Part shown: in pieces, positions 35,744-44,378 of the stretch
Numbering within the stretch: position 1 is the first letter of the stretch
Layout: every line of letters begins with the position of its first letter
Program-made: the position numbers and the translations under genes
The notes under the pieces: model-generated
The model's input: the letters and a program-made list of their open reading frames with translations, nothing else
Told to the model about the DNA's origin: nothing
Databases searched by the model: none
Origin: CBDDFV01 sp965227335
Lineage (GTDB): Bacteria > Planctomycetota > Phycisphaerae > Phycisphaerales > SM1A02
Direction: 5' to 3'
Assembly: GCA_965227335.1 (NCBI GenBank)
Contig: CBDDFV010000001.1
Span: forward strand, 1,606,997 to 1,670,996
DNA: 64,000 bases

Positions 35744-36748
35744 ATGCTTCGGCAGACTCCGGCGATCGTCGCCCTGTTGTTCCTGTGCGCGGCCGGGGCG
35801 CGTCCGCCCCTGGACGCCGCCCCGGTCATGACGCCCCGCGTTGATCATCACGTCCATGTGCTCAGTCCGACCCTCGTGGCGGACTGGGGGCGAGCGGGCG
35901 TGCAGTTCAGTCGTCCGGTCGAGGCGTACGCGACCATCGACGCGCTCCTGGTCCCCGCCGGGCCGCTGGAACGCGCGGCGGTGGTCTCGATGGCGCACGT
36001 GTACGGCCTGCCGGAGGTCGTCGAAACGCTCGAACTCGACGCGGACGGCGTCCGCCGGGCCGTGGCCCGGGAGAACGACTTCGTCGCGGCGGAGGCGGCG
36101 CGTCACGGCGATCGCGCGGCGGCGTTCATGTCGGCGCCGCTGCGTGCGGACTTCGCGCTCGCGGAGTATCGGCGATCGCACGCGGCCCACGACGTCCGGG
36201 GCGTGAAGATCCATCTCGCCGCGTCCGGTTTCGATCCGCGCGACGATGCCGACCTCGCGCGTCTGGAGGCGATCCTCGCGTGGGCGGAGTCGGCCTCGTT
36301 GGTGGTGCTGCTTCACCTGGATCCGCAGCGGCGGGGGCTGGAAGTCGAGGACATGGCCCGAATCATCGATCACGCCCTGGCGATGCATCCGGAGTTGACG
36401 GTCTGCATTGCGCATCTCGGCGGGTCGGGCGGTTACGGTCCGTGGACGCAGTCGCTGGTGGGGATGTTCGCCGGGCGTCTCGAAATGCTGCCGAACGTGT
36501 ACTTCGGCACCTCGGGCGTGGTGGCGTCGGAGGAAACAGCCCGACCGTTCGCGACGAGCGATGAGGATCTCGCCGCGCTCCGACGCGATCTCGCACGGCT
36601 GGGTCGGGGGCGTCTCGTCTTCGGCAGCGACCATCCGGTGTTTGATCCCGCGGAATCCGCGGCGGTGTTCGCGCGGCGGGTCGGACTGACCGAGACGGAG
36701 GCCGCGGCGCTGGCGACGCGTCGGCTGCCGGGATTGTGGCCGGAGTGA
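35744..36748 (+). CDS. Exported amidohydrolase (amidohydrolase 2 / TIM-barrel family)
   Basis: A 334-residue protein with a signal peptide (IVALLFLCAAGARPPLDA) and a metal-dependent hydrolase domain. Visible motifs are VDHHVHVLSP at the start, DVRGVKIHLA, LLHLDPQ, CIAHLGGSGGY and FGSDHPVFD near the end, typical of the amidohydrolase-2 (PF04909-like) group. ATG 35744 is chosen for its GGAG site and signal peptide; the frame extends to 35654. The substrate is unknown, and export is unusual for this group. Confidence 0.8.
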   Translation: MLRQTPAIVALLFLCAAGARPPLDAAPVMTPRVDHHVHVLSPTLVADWGRAGVQFSRPVEAYATIDALLVPAGPLERAAVVSMAHVYGLPEVVETLELDADGVRRAVARENDFVAAEAARHGDRAAAFMSAPLRADFALAEYRRSHAAHDVRGVKIHLAASGFDPRDDADLARLEAILAWAESASLVVLLHLDPQRRGLEVEDMARIIDHALAMHPELTVCIAHLGGSGGYGPWTQSLVGMFAGRLEMLPNVYFGTSGVVASEETARPFATSDEDLAALRRDLARLGRGRLVFGSDHPVFDPAESAAVFARRVGLTETEAAALATRRLPGLWPE

Positions 36749-36756
36749 CGGCGGGA

Positions 36757-36791
36757 TGAGAAAACGCCGCCGACGGAGAGGTCGGCGGCGT
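36757..36791 (-). terminator. Terminator of the minus-strand FG-GAP gene (possibly bidirectional)
   Basis: An 11-bp stem (ACGCCGCCGAC / GTCGGCGGCGT) with a six-base loop lies between convergent genes. Read on the minus strand it is followed by TTTTCTCAT, a good T tract for the FG-GAP gene. On the plus strand the tail is TGGTTGG. Confidence 0.75.
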
Positions 36792-36835
36792 GGTTGGATG
36801 ATCGTGCGTGACCAGCGGGCCGGGCCCGGGGGCGG

Positions 36836-39145
36836 TTACTCGTCCACGTTCACCTGCTGCGGGTAGATCAGCACGCGGTCGTGTGAGAGCATGATGAGGT
36901 CCTGTGCGCCGTCGCCGGTGATGTCGACGATGTAGGCCTCGCTCGGTTCGAACGTCCGGGCTTCGCCGCCGGAGAAGATCTTTGATTCGAAGACCTCGAA
37001 CGACATTGCGTAGAGCAGTCGTTCGGCCTCGCTGAACGTGAAGATCTCGCACATCTGTTCGCCGGCGTCGAGGGTGACGACATCGGTGAAGCCGTCGCCG
37101 TTGACGTCGCCGACGGCGAATTCGTGCTGGAGGCGAGCTTCGCGGTCGGTGCGCCACGCCGCGACTTCGTCGAGGGCGAGGCGTTCGCCGCTCAGGTGGA
37201 TGACCGCGAAGCCGTCGTCGCCGATGGCGAGCACATTGTCGCGATTGTCGCCCGAGAAGCGGCCGGCGGTGATTGAGCGCATGTCGAAGCCGCGCACGTT
37301 GATGGCGTCGGTCTCGCGCCATTCGTCGCCCTTCTGCGCCATGATGAGGATGCGGTTGTTTTCCTTGTCCGCGGCGAGGATCTGGTTGTTGAGGACGGTC
37401 AGAGAGATGAGGTCCGCGGCGGGGTCGACCGCGTTGATCTGAGCGACGACCTGCCAGCCCTGGGCCACGCCGGAGCCGGGGTTGGGCTGATAGCGGACCG
37501 CGCGGACGTAGTTCTTGTCGGCGATGAGCAGCTCCGGTTTCCCGTCGCCGTCGATGTCGAACACCGCGGTGTTGTCCGCTTCGGCCGCCTTGACGAGGCC
37601 GAACTGACCCATGTCGTCCGACTCGGTCAGCGTGAACACGCCATCGGCGCCCGCGTGCAGCATCATCATCGGCTTGTCGCGGGTGAAGAGCAGGAGGTCG
37701 ACCCGACCGTCCTGATCCGCATCGAGATCGATGATCGTCTCCGGCGAACGGCTCTGCGAACCGAGGTCGACGGTGTGACGGTGGTTCTCCATCGAGATCA
37801 GCTCGATGATGTGGTCGCGTCCGTCCTTGGCGACGACGGCGAGGTGCGGCGCGCCTTCGAGCGTCACGAGGTTCATCGAAACGGGCGTGTGGCCGTCCGC
37901 GACCGCGATCGGGCGCGGGAAGGGCAGTCCGCCGTTGTTCGGATCGCTTCGGCCCACCACGCCTTCCTTCTCGGAGAGGACGAAGACCTCGGCCGCCTTG
38001 TCGCCGTCGACATCCGCGGCGGCGAGGTACTCGAGATCCGAGAGGCTCGGATGCGGATCGCCCGGCTGGAAGCCGCGTTGCGGAGCCTGGCGGTAGACGA
38101 CGACCGAGTTCGATTCGGTGTCGGTCGCGACCAGGTCCTGCCGGCCGTCGCCGTCCACGTCCGCAACCACGACCTTGCGCGATCGGCCCGCATCGTCCGT
38201 GAAACTGTGCACCACCATCGCTGCGTCACGCACGCCGCTCGACGCCACCGGCTCCGACGTCAGTTCGCTGAAGACGACGCGTTTGGAGTTGCGTTCGATG
38301 ATGGCGACGAGCGCGGCGGGTCGATCGGGCAGCCGCACCGCATCGAATTCACGCAGCGCCGGGGCTTCGAAACGAACCTGCGGCCCGAGGATCCTCTCGC
38401 CGCGTTCGAACTCCGAGAGCCAGAGCCGCAGCGGGGCGGGGTTCTCGGGGATGACGCCCATGATGTCGAGCCCGCCGTCGCCGTTGAAGTCCTCGATCGA
38501 GAACCCGACGAGGTCGCCGCCGGCGCTGAGGGTCACCGGGGGTTCGAGGGCGCCGTCGGCCCGGAAGGTCCAGAGCTGGATCTCGCCGCCGACGATCGCG
38601 GCGAGTTCGGGCCGCGCATCGCCGATGAGGTCGTGCACGGCGAACGAATTGCGGCCCGCCTGCAGGCCCTTGACACGTCGTCGGCGATCGAGCTTGAACC
38701 CGCCGCCGGCCTGCTGGGCCATGAAGACAAGTTCGCCCGGCTGGCCGGCGATGATGATGTCGCGGCGGCCGTCGCCGGTGTAGTCGTGGGCGACGACGCC
38801 GGTGGCCCGGAGGCTGACGGAGAGGTTTTCGCGTCGGAACCGCCAGTGGGAGGGGGTCTCGTTGACGGACAGATCGGTCAGATCAACGTTGTCGGGGGAG
38901 GCGTTCGGGCGCTGGTAGTGGATCTCGACGCGGCTCTTGAAGTTGTTGATGGCGATCAGGTCGTTAAGGCCGTCGCCATTCACGTCCGCGGTGGTGATCG
39001 GGCCGGCCCCGCGGTCCAGCTTGACGACTTCGAGGTCTCCGAAGCCGAAATAATCAGAGAGCCGGGGCTGTCCGAGGGCGGGGGCCGCGAGGGCGGGAAG
39101 GATGATGGCGGAAACGATGACGCCGCGCCGGAGTGCAGTGAACAC
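36836..39145 (-). CDS. Exported FG-GAP/VCBS-repeat beta-propeller protein
   Basis: A 769-residue protein with a signal peptide (GVIVSAIILPALAAPALG) and many FG-GAP/VCBS repeats with calcium-binding D-x-D/N-x-D-G motifs (TADVNGDGLNDLIAI, DYTGDGRRDIIIAG, DFNGDGGLDIMGV, DVDGDGRQDLVATD, DLDADQDGRVDLLLF, DIDGDGKPELLIAD, DVNGDGFTDVVTL, DITGDGAQDLIML). It is probably a secreted integrin-like propeller with binding or scaffold functions; no catalytic domain is visible. GTG 39145 is preceded by AAGGAATC. The much longer open frame upstream is a codon-bias artefact. It is divergent from the HtrA-like gene. Confidence 0.85.
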   Translation of the reverse strand: MFTALRRGVIVSAIILPALAAPALGQPRLSDYFGFGDLEVVKLDRGAGPITTADVNGDGLNDLIAINNFKSRVEIHYQRPNASPDNVDLTDLSVNETPSHWRFRRENLSVSLRATGVVAHDYTGDGRRDIIIAGQPGELVFMAQQAGGGFKLDRRRRVKGLQAGRNSFAVHDLIGDARPELAAIVGGEIQLWTFRADGALEPPVTLSAGGDLVGFSIEDFNGDGGLDIMGVIPENPAPLRLWLSEFERGERILGPQVRFEAPALREFDAVRLPDRPAALVAIIERNSKRVVFSELTSEPVASSGVRDAAMVVHSFTDDAGRSRKVVVADVDGDGRQDLVATDTESNSVVVYRQAPQRGFQPGDPHPSLSDLEYLAAADVDGDKAAEVFVLSEKEGVVGRSDPNNGGLPFPRPIAVADGHTPVSMNLVTLEGAPHLAVVAKDGRDHIIELISMENHRHTVDLGSQSRSPETIIDLDADQDGRVDLLLFTRDKPMMMLHAGADGVFTLTESDDMGQFGLVKAAEADNTAVFDIDGDGKPELLIADKNYVRAVRYQPNPGSGVAQGWQVVAQINAVDPAADLISLTVLNNQILAADKENNRILIMAQKGDEWRETDAINVRGFDMRSITAGRFSGDNRDNVLAIGDDGFAVIHLSGERLALDEVAAWRTDREARLQHEFAVGDVNGDGFTDVVTLDAGEQMCEIFTFSEAERLLYAMSFEVFESKIFSGGEARTFEPSEAYIVDITGDGAQDLIMLSHDRVLIYPQQVNVDE

Positions 39146-39187
39146 GTCGGGATTCCTTGTCGATGGATGAACTGGAATGCACCATCC

Positions 39188-39193
39188 TATACT
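39188..39193 (+). promoter_or_regulatory. Candidate -10 box for the HtrA-like gene
   Basis: TATACT lies 34 bases before the ATG in the 81-base divergent gap. I do not see a convincing -35 at the right distance, so this is weak. Confidence 0.25.
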
Positions 39194-39226
39194 GTCGGCG
39201 TTCACAGGACCCATTTCGAGGTGATT

Positions 39227-40198
39227 ATGCGTAATTGGACAGCAGCGGCGTGTCTGGCCGCCGGTCTGGCGGTGCTGGGCGCCCCGGCGTTGGCGGACAC
39301 CGTGAAGCTCCGGAGCGGGGCGGCGGTGGAGGGCAGGATCCTCAAGCGGACGGACCGGGCGGTCTGGGTGGATCTCGGCTCGGAGGTCATCCAGTTTTCG
39401 ATGGACGACGTCGTCGAGATCATCGGCGACGAGGGCGCCGCGCCGCAGACGAAGCCGACGGACTCGCTCTTCCACACCGCGGTGAACCCGCCGGAGTTGA
39501 GTCCGAAGGAGCACGCGAAGCGGATTGGTCCGGCCGTGATCAAGGTGTCGACGCCGTCGGGGCTGGGCTCCGGCGTGATCGTGCACGAGGACGGGTACGC
39601 GATCACGAACGCGCACGTCATTCAGGGAGAGACCTCGCTGAAGGCGACGGTCTGGTTTCCGGAAGAGAACGGCGACGGCGTGAAGCGGACGGTGATCGAG
39701 GATATCGAGATCGTGGCGGTGAACAACCACATCGATCTCGCCCTGATCCGGATCAAGCATCCGGACGACGAGCCGTTCCAGTTCGCCCCGGTCGAGATGA
39801 CGGAGGCGCTGGAGGTCGGCCAGACGGTGTTTGCGATCGGCAACCCGCTGGGTCTGGAGCGGACGCTCAGCCAGGGCGTGGTTTCGACCAAGACGCGGAG
39901 TTTCGACGGGCTGACCTACGTCCAGATCGACGTGGCGATCAACCCGGGCAACTCCGGCGGCCCGCTCTTCAACACGCGGGGCGAGGTGGTCGGCATCACC
40001 AACATGGGCGTGATGTCGGGCCAGGGACTGAATTTCGCGATTCCCGCGCGGTACGTGAAGGACTTCGTCCGGAACCGCGAGGCGTTCGCGTACGACAAGG
40101 ACAACCCGAACTCGGGTCACCGGTATCATCAGCCGCCGCCGCGCGAGCGGCTCGGCGCGGCGCCGCAGTTGCGGGACGGCACCGGCGGAACGAACTGA
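39227..40198 (+). CDS. Exported trypsin-like serine protease (HtrA/DegP type, no PDZ)
   Basis: A 323-residue protein with a signal peptide (MRNWTAAACLAAGLAVLGAPALA). A short SH3-like N-terminal module follows (about 25-66, VKLRSGAAVEGRILKRTDRA...), then an HtrA protease domain. The catalytic triad is H130 (ITNAHVI), D170 (NHIDLALIRI) and S243 (NPGNSGGPLF). The usual C-terminal PDZ domains are absent: about 45 Pro/Arg-rich residues follow instead. It likely works in periplasmic protein quality control or processing. The ATG has GAGGTG six bases upstream; the long upstream frame is opposite the FG-GAP gene and is not coding. Confidence 0.9.
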   Translation: MRNWTAAACLAAGLAVLGAPALADTVKLRSGAAVEGRILKRTDRAVWVDLGSEVIQFSMDDVVEIIGDEGAAPQTKPTDSLFHTAVNPPELSPKEHAKRIGPAVIKVSTPSGLGSGVIVHEDGYAITNAHVIQGETSLKATVWFPEENGDGVKRTVIEDIEIVAVNNHIDLALIRIKHPDDEPFQFAPVEMTEALEVGQTVFAIGNPLGLERTLSQGVVSTKTRSFDGLTYVQIDVAINPGNSGGPLFNTRGEVVGITNMGVMSGQGLNFAIPARYVKDFVRNREAFAYDKDNPNSGHRYHQPPPRERLGAAPQLRDGTGGTN

Positions 40199-40261
40199 CC
40201 AGCGACGGTGTTCGCTTTCTCTCTCTTCACACCCGTCGATGACGACGGAAGGAACGATGTC

Positions 40262-42094
40262 ATGAAGACTCTGATTGCGCCGACGCTGGTCGTCGGTCTG
40301 ATGACGACGACGGCGCTGGCGGGTCCGTCGATCGAGGATCTCGCCCCCGCCGACAGCCTGATGGTGATGGGGGTCAATGACTTCGACACCTCCTTCGCCC
40401 GCCTCAAGCGAACGCCGCTCTGGGAGCTCTGGAACTCGGACGAAATGGCCGAGACCCGCGAAGAGATGCATCAGGCGTGGAAGGACACGCTCGCCGAGAT
40501 GCGGGCCGAGATGGACATCGACCTCGAGAACGACGAGTTCACCCTGCCCGGCGGCGGGGCGGGGGCGGCGGTCTTCGCGGTCGAGGACCCCGAACTCGGT
40601 CTGAAGTCGCTGCACGTCATGGGCTTCATCGATTACGCCGAGCACGCGGAGCAGCTCGAGACGCTGTTCGAAGCCATGCTCGAGAACGCGGCGGAGAACG
40701 ACGTCGAGATCGACGATCGCGAGATCAACGGCGTCACCGTCTACACGCTCCCGCTTGAACCCGAGAACGACGACATCGAGGACGAACTCGACGATGAGTT
40801 CGAGGACGACTTCGACGAATGGGACGACGGCGGTCCGATGGACGCGCTGTTCGAAGGCATGACGCACCTGCACATCGTGCGTCAGGGCGGGGTCCTGGCC
40901 GTGAGCACCGACCTCGGCTCCATCCGCCGCGCAATCGAGGTGATGGGCGGCGACGCCGTTCCGTCGATCAAGTCGGCGGACGAATTCAACGGCGTGATGA
41001 ACCTCATCGACCGCGACGGCGACTGGTACTTCGCCATGTTCCCGAAGCAGGCCGCGATCCTGTTCGGCGGCGACCCGATGGCGGCCATGATGGTCCAGAT
41101 GTTCTCGCCGACGCTGAAGGAGCTCTTCGGCGCGGTGCACGGCGTCGGCATCGGCGGCCGGCTCGACGGCGAGCAGGCGATGGCGGAGCAGACCTTCGGC
41201 GTGTACATGCCGGACGGCGTGCGCGGCATCACGGCCCTGATGAACACGGAGTCGCCGCGCGAGGCCCCGCCGTTCTTCGCCGGCGCCGACGCGATCAGCT
41301 ACGGCGCGATGAACTTCAACTTCAGCGGACTGACGGACACGATGCAGCGGGTCGTCAACGGCAACCCGATGCTCGCCCAGCAGGCGGGCCCGATGCTTGA
41401 TCAGATGAAGCCGATGCTCGATCAGCTCTTCGGATCCTTCGGCAACCAGATGCACATGGTCACCCGCGTCACGCGTCCGATGACCATGAGCAGCATGCAG
41501 CAGATGATGGCGATCCGCACCGCCAAGGCGGACGACCTCATCAACATGCTCGCCCAGATGGGGCCGCAGATGGGCATGCAGCAGCGTGAGTTCCTCGGTC
41601 ACCAGCTCTTCACCATGGACCCCGCCATGATGGGGGCCATGGGCGGCGGCATGGGCGGCATGGACGCCGGGGCCGAAGAGCAGAGCATGTCGGTCGGCGT
41701 CGCCGCCGGTTACACGTTCATCGGCGGCACCCCCGCCGTGGAGCAGGCGCTTCGCGCGAGCGATCGCGGCGGCGACGGCGGCGTGGCCGAAGAGTCATTC
41801 TTCGAACGCGGCCTCGCGGTGCTGCCGGACGAGCCCGCCGTCGGCTGGGGCGTGACCAACCTCATTGAACAGGCCGAGTACATGGCCTTCATGGACGCGG
41901 AGATGAACCGCATGTTCATGGAGCAGTTCGGCGATGAGTTCGGCGAGGAAATGGACCTCGAAGAGCCGGACTTCGAAGAACAGAAGGCGTTCTACGATCT
42001 CCTCCGACGCTACATCGGCCCGATGGCCTGGCAGCTTCGGGCGGTCGAGGGCGGATTCAAGGGCGTGTACTACCTGATCAGCGCCGACGACTGA
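40262..42094 (+). CDS. Exported Met-rich protein, unknown function
   Basis: A 610-residue protein with a signal peptide (MKTLIAPTLVVGLMTTTALAG). I do not recognise a named family, though its start (LAPADSLMVMGVNDFDTSFARLKRTPLWELW) resembles planctomycete secreted proteins of the DUF3352-like kind. It is rich in Met, especially around residues 375-480 (QMMAIR, MGGGMGGMDAG), and has a very acidic stretch near 170-190 (EDELDDEFEDDFDEWDDGG). It follows the HtrA-like gene by 63 bases on the same strand and may be cotranscribed. Confidence 0.72.
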   Translation: MKTLIAPTLVVGLMTTTALAGPSIEDLAPADSLMVMGVNDFDTSFARLKRTPLWELWNSDEMAETREEMHQAWKDTLAEMRAEMDIDLENDEFTLPGGGAGAAVFAVEDPELGLKSLHVMGFIDYAEHAEQLETLFEAMLENAAENDVEIDDREINGVTVYTLPLEPENDDIEDELDDEFEDDFDEWDDGGPMDALFEGMTHLHIVRQGGVLAVSTDLGSIRRAIEVMGGDAVPSIKSADEFNGVMNLIDRDGDWYFAMFPKQAAILFGGDPMAAMMVQMFSPTLKELFGAVHGVGIGGRLDGEQAMAEQTFGVYMPDGVRGITALMNTESPREAPPFFAGADAISYGAMNFNFSGLTDTMQRVVNGNPMLAQQAGPMLDQMKPMLDQLFGSFGNQMHMVTRVTRPMTMSSMQQMMAIRTAKADDLINMLAQMGPQMGMQQREFLGHQLFTMDPAMMGAMGGGMGGMDAGAEEQSMSVGVAAGYTFIGGTPAVEQALRASDRGGDGGVAEESFFERGLAVLPDEPAVGWGVTNLIEQAEYMAFMDAEMNRMFMEQFGDEFGEEMDLEEPDFEEQKAFYDLLRRYIGPMAWQLRAVEGGFKGVYYLISADD

Positions 42095-42181
42095 TCGCGA
42101 CGCGTCCGACCGACCACATCACGCGGGCGTCGACCAGCCGGTCGGCGCCCGCTATTCGTGCGCCGCGGCGATCGCACGCGG

Positions 42182-43024
42182 TCACGTCCAGCCGAGCTGG
42201 TAGAACAGCATCGTGAACAGGAAGTCGGCCACGATCACGGCGACGATGGTCTGCACGACGGTGTCGGTGGTGGCCCGGCCCACGCCCGCCGCCCCGCCGG
42301 ACACCCGGAGCCCGTTGTAGCACGCGATGGCGCTGAGCATCAGTCCGAAGATCGCCGCCTTGAGAAGGCCGGTGAGGAAGTCGGTCGAGGTCACCTGGTT
42401 GAGCGTGTTGTCGATGTACAGCGCGGCGGGGACGTCGAGGAACGAGATCGTCATCACGCCGCCGAAGAACACCGCGGTCAGATCCCCGAGCACCGTCAGC
42501 GCCACCAGCGCGACCACCGACGCGACCACTCGCGGCATCACCAGGAACCGCACCGGATTCAGGGCGTGGGCCTCGAGGGCCTCGATCTCCTCGCCCACCA
42601 CCATCGTGCCGATCTCGGCCGAGATCGACGCCCCCGCGAATCCCGTCAGCACGATCGCCGCCACCAGCGGACCCAGCTCCCGAAACACCGCGATGCCGAT
42701 GATGTTCGCGATCTTGTCCACCTGGCCGAAATCGCTGAGCGGCGGCTCCATCTGCAACGCGAGAATGAACCCGATGCAGCCGCTCACCAGCATCACGATG
42801 CCGATCGAACGCACCCCGATCCGAACCACCTGCGTGACGTACGCGGTGCGGCCGAACCGGGCGCGGCGGAGCACCACCGTGCGCACGATCCACGTCGCCA
42901 CGTCCGCCACCAGGTACGCCACGCCGCCGATCAGGGCGAACGTCCGCAGCCACAACGCGCCCCAGCCGGCGATCAGCCGGATCGGCGGCGAGGGCGGACG
43001 GGCGTCGGCCGGCGCGTCAGGCAT
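42182..43024 (-). CDS. MlaE family ABC transporter permease
   Basis: A 280-residue permease of the MlaE (YrbE/TrnG) family for retrograde or anterograde phospholipid or steroid transport. The conserved core includes GFILALQM, FRELGPLVAAIVLTGFAGASISAEIGTM, the EIEALEA motif, and NPVRFLVMPRVVASV. Partner genes (MlaF ATPase, MlaD substrate-binding protein) are not in the window on this side. It follows the STAS gene by three bases, as MlaB-type STAS proteins go with MlaE, but an RsbW-type kinase lies upstream too. Confidence 0.92.
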   Translation of the reverse strand: MPDAPADARPPSPPIRLIAGWGALWLRTFALIGGVAYLVADVATWIVRTVVLRRARFGRTAYVTQVVRIGVRSIGIVMLVSGCIGFILALQMEPPLSDFGQVDKIANIIGIAVFRELGPLVAAIVLTGFAGASISAEIGTMVVGEEIEALEAHALNPVRFLVMPRVVASVVALVALTVLGDLTAVFFGGVMTISFLDVPAALYIDNTLNQVTSTDFLTGLLKAAIFGLMLSAIACYNGLRVSGGAAGVGRATTDTVVQTIVAVIVADFLFTMLFYQLGWT

Positions 43025-43027
43025 GGG

Positions 43028-43375
43028 TCAGACCGCCATCGCCTGGTCGGTGGTGTCGACAATGGTGAACACGGTGTCCAGCCGCGCGATCTCGAAGATC
43101 GAGCGGACCTTGTCCTGCATGTTGCACAGGATGAGCTTCACGCCCCGGCGTCGGGTCTGCTGCATCGCCTCGACGAGCGTGGCGACGCCGGAACTGTCCA
43201 TGTAGGGGACGGATTTCAGATCGATGATCAGACGCGCCATGCTCTTCTGCTGCGCGCCGGCGAGATGCGTGCGCAAGGCGGGAGCGCCGCTCAGATCGAT
43301 CTCGCCGATCGGTCGGAAGATCAGCGCGTCGTCAATCGTCTCGGTCTCGACCTGGACGTCCTCGTTGCCGTGCAT
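43028..43375 (-). CDS. STAS domain protein (anti-sigma factor antagonist or MlaB-like)
   Basis: A 115-residue STAS domain. Its core (LIIDLKSVPYMDSSGVATLVEAM) keeps the MDSSG loop whose second Ser is phosphorylated by RsbW/SpoIIAB-type kinases in known partner-switching modules. The last residues (DTVFTIVDTTDQAMAV) are typical. ATG 43375 is supported by GGAG five bases upstream. It sits between an RsbW-type ATPase (55 bases upstream) and an MlaE permease (3 bases downstream), so it could serve either as an anti-anti-sigma factor or as the STAS subunit of the Mla complex. Confidence 0.9.
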   Translation of the reverse strand: MHGNEDVQVETETIDDALIFRPIGEIDLSGAPALRTHLAGAQQKSMARLIIDLKSVPYMDSSGVATLVEAMQQTRRRGVKLILCNMQDKVRSIFEIARLDTVFTIVDTTDQAMAV

Positions 43376-43430
43376 GCTCGCTCCGCTTCTGCGTCCGCTC
43401 CATCCCGGACGCCGTCCTGTCACCGCTGCG

Positions 43431-43886
43431 TCAGGCCGCCGGCGCCTCATCCGGCGCGGCCCGCTTCGACATCGTCAGGCACATGCCCGCCGCCTCCGAA
43501 CGCCGCTCGTAGATCACGCTGTCCATGACCTCCTTCATGATGTGCACGCCCAGACCGCCGGGACGCACATCGTCGAGATCACGCGAGCAGATCTTGTCCG
43601 GATCGACCGGTCTCGCCTCGTCCTCCAGCACGACCACCACGCCCGGAGGCGACTGCAACGACCACAGCTTCATCGTGATCGCGCCGTCATCCTGCCGATC
43701 ATAACCGTGGTTGATGATGTTCGCGATGGCCTCGCTCACCGCCAGACACACCTTCCCGCACTCGCTCTCCTCGAACCCGATCTGACGACAGAACTCGTTC
43801 ACGAGCCCGCGCACCGGGGCGAGATGGCGCGGCTGACTGAACATCCGCACCTCGAAGTCGGGTCCACGGTCCGCCGGCGGCGTCAT
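43431..43886 (-). CDS. RsbW/SpoIIAB-type ATP-binding protein (anti-sigma kinase-like)
   Basis: A 151-residue GHKL ATPase. It has the N box (AVSEAIANIINHGY), an ATP-lid region (VVVVLEDEARPVDP) and the G box (DVRPGGLGVHIMKEVMD), then VIYERRS and LTMSKR at the end. This is the anti-sigma factor/serine kinase fold that phosphorylates STAS proteins. No sigma factor gene is adjacent. ATG 43886 overlaps the stop of the upstream HEAT-like lipoprotein gene (ATGA) and the unit continues into the STAS gene. Confidence 0.87.
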   Translation of the reverse strand: MTPPADRGPDFEVRMFSQPRHLAPVRGLVNEFCRQIGFEESECGKVCLAVSEAIANIINHGYDRQDDGAITMKLWSLQSPPGVVVVLEDEARPVDPDKICSRDLDDVRPGGLGVHIMKEVMDSVIYERRSEAAGMCLTMSKRAAPDEAPAA

Positions 43887-44245
43887 GGTCCGTCCTCCGA
43901 CGCCGGGCGCTGCGCCTCGACGTACGCCGCCCATCGGGCGATCGACGCCCGACGCGCCGGCGACGCGCCGTCGGCGTCGTAGCCGAACCGCTCGCCGGTC
44001 AGTCGTTCGAGGGTGGTGATGGCGGCGATACGCACGGCGATGTCGTCCGAATCGAGACTCTCGACCAGGGACGGCAGAGCGCTCGTGTCGCCCTGCCGGG
44101 CCGCCTGCTGGATGCCCGCCAGACGGGCCGCGGGCACGGGGGAGTCGATGCCGCCCTCGGTCGAAGGCGACCCGCATCCCACGCCAACGCCCAGGGCGAG
44201 GCCCGCCGCGATTCCTGCCGGGATGCACGCTCGACCGCGATCCAT
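43883..44245 (-). CDS. Small lipoprotein with a HEAT-like repeat
   Basis: A 120-residue protein with a lipoprotein signal (AGIAAGLALGVGVGC, lipid Cys at about 24) and a HEAT-like repeat (SLDSDDIAVRIAAITTLERLTGE). I choose ATG 44245 because GGAGG lies just upstream; the frame is longer but lacks a better start. It heads the operon with the kinase and STAS genes, linked by ATGA overlap. Function unknown; it might tether or sense in the envelope. Confidence 0.65.
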   Translation of the reverse strand: MDRGRACIPAGIAAGLALGVGVGCGSPSTEGGIDSPVPAARLAGIQQAARQGDTSALPSLVESLDSDDIAVRIAAITTLERLTGERFGYDADGASPARRASIARWAAYVEAQRPASEDGP

Positions 44246-44300
44246 CAGTCCTCCATCGGCCATCTTGGGGCCGCGTCCACAGCATACCCCGCGCCTTCCG

Positions 44301-44329
44301 TTTTCAAGACACGACGCCCGTGGTACATT
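44301..44329 (+). promoter_or_regulatory. Candidate promoter for guaA
   Basis: TTTTCA (44301-44306) and TACATT (44324-44329) with a 17-base spacer, each 4/6 to consensus, lie 50 bases before the guaA ATG. This is a by-eye match only. Confidence 0.35.
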
Positions 44330-44378
44330 CCCCGGTTTCCCCGAAGGGCCTCCCCCGGAGCCAGGAGACCGGCGACTC

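Noticed and set aside
39146..41602. Upstream half of a 1588-codon frame on the minus strand
   Set aside because: The true FG-GAP gene starts at GTG 39145 with a signal peptide and ribosome site. The extension lies opposite the HtrA-like and Met-rich genes and has no domain.
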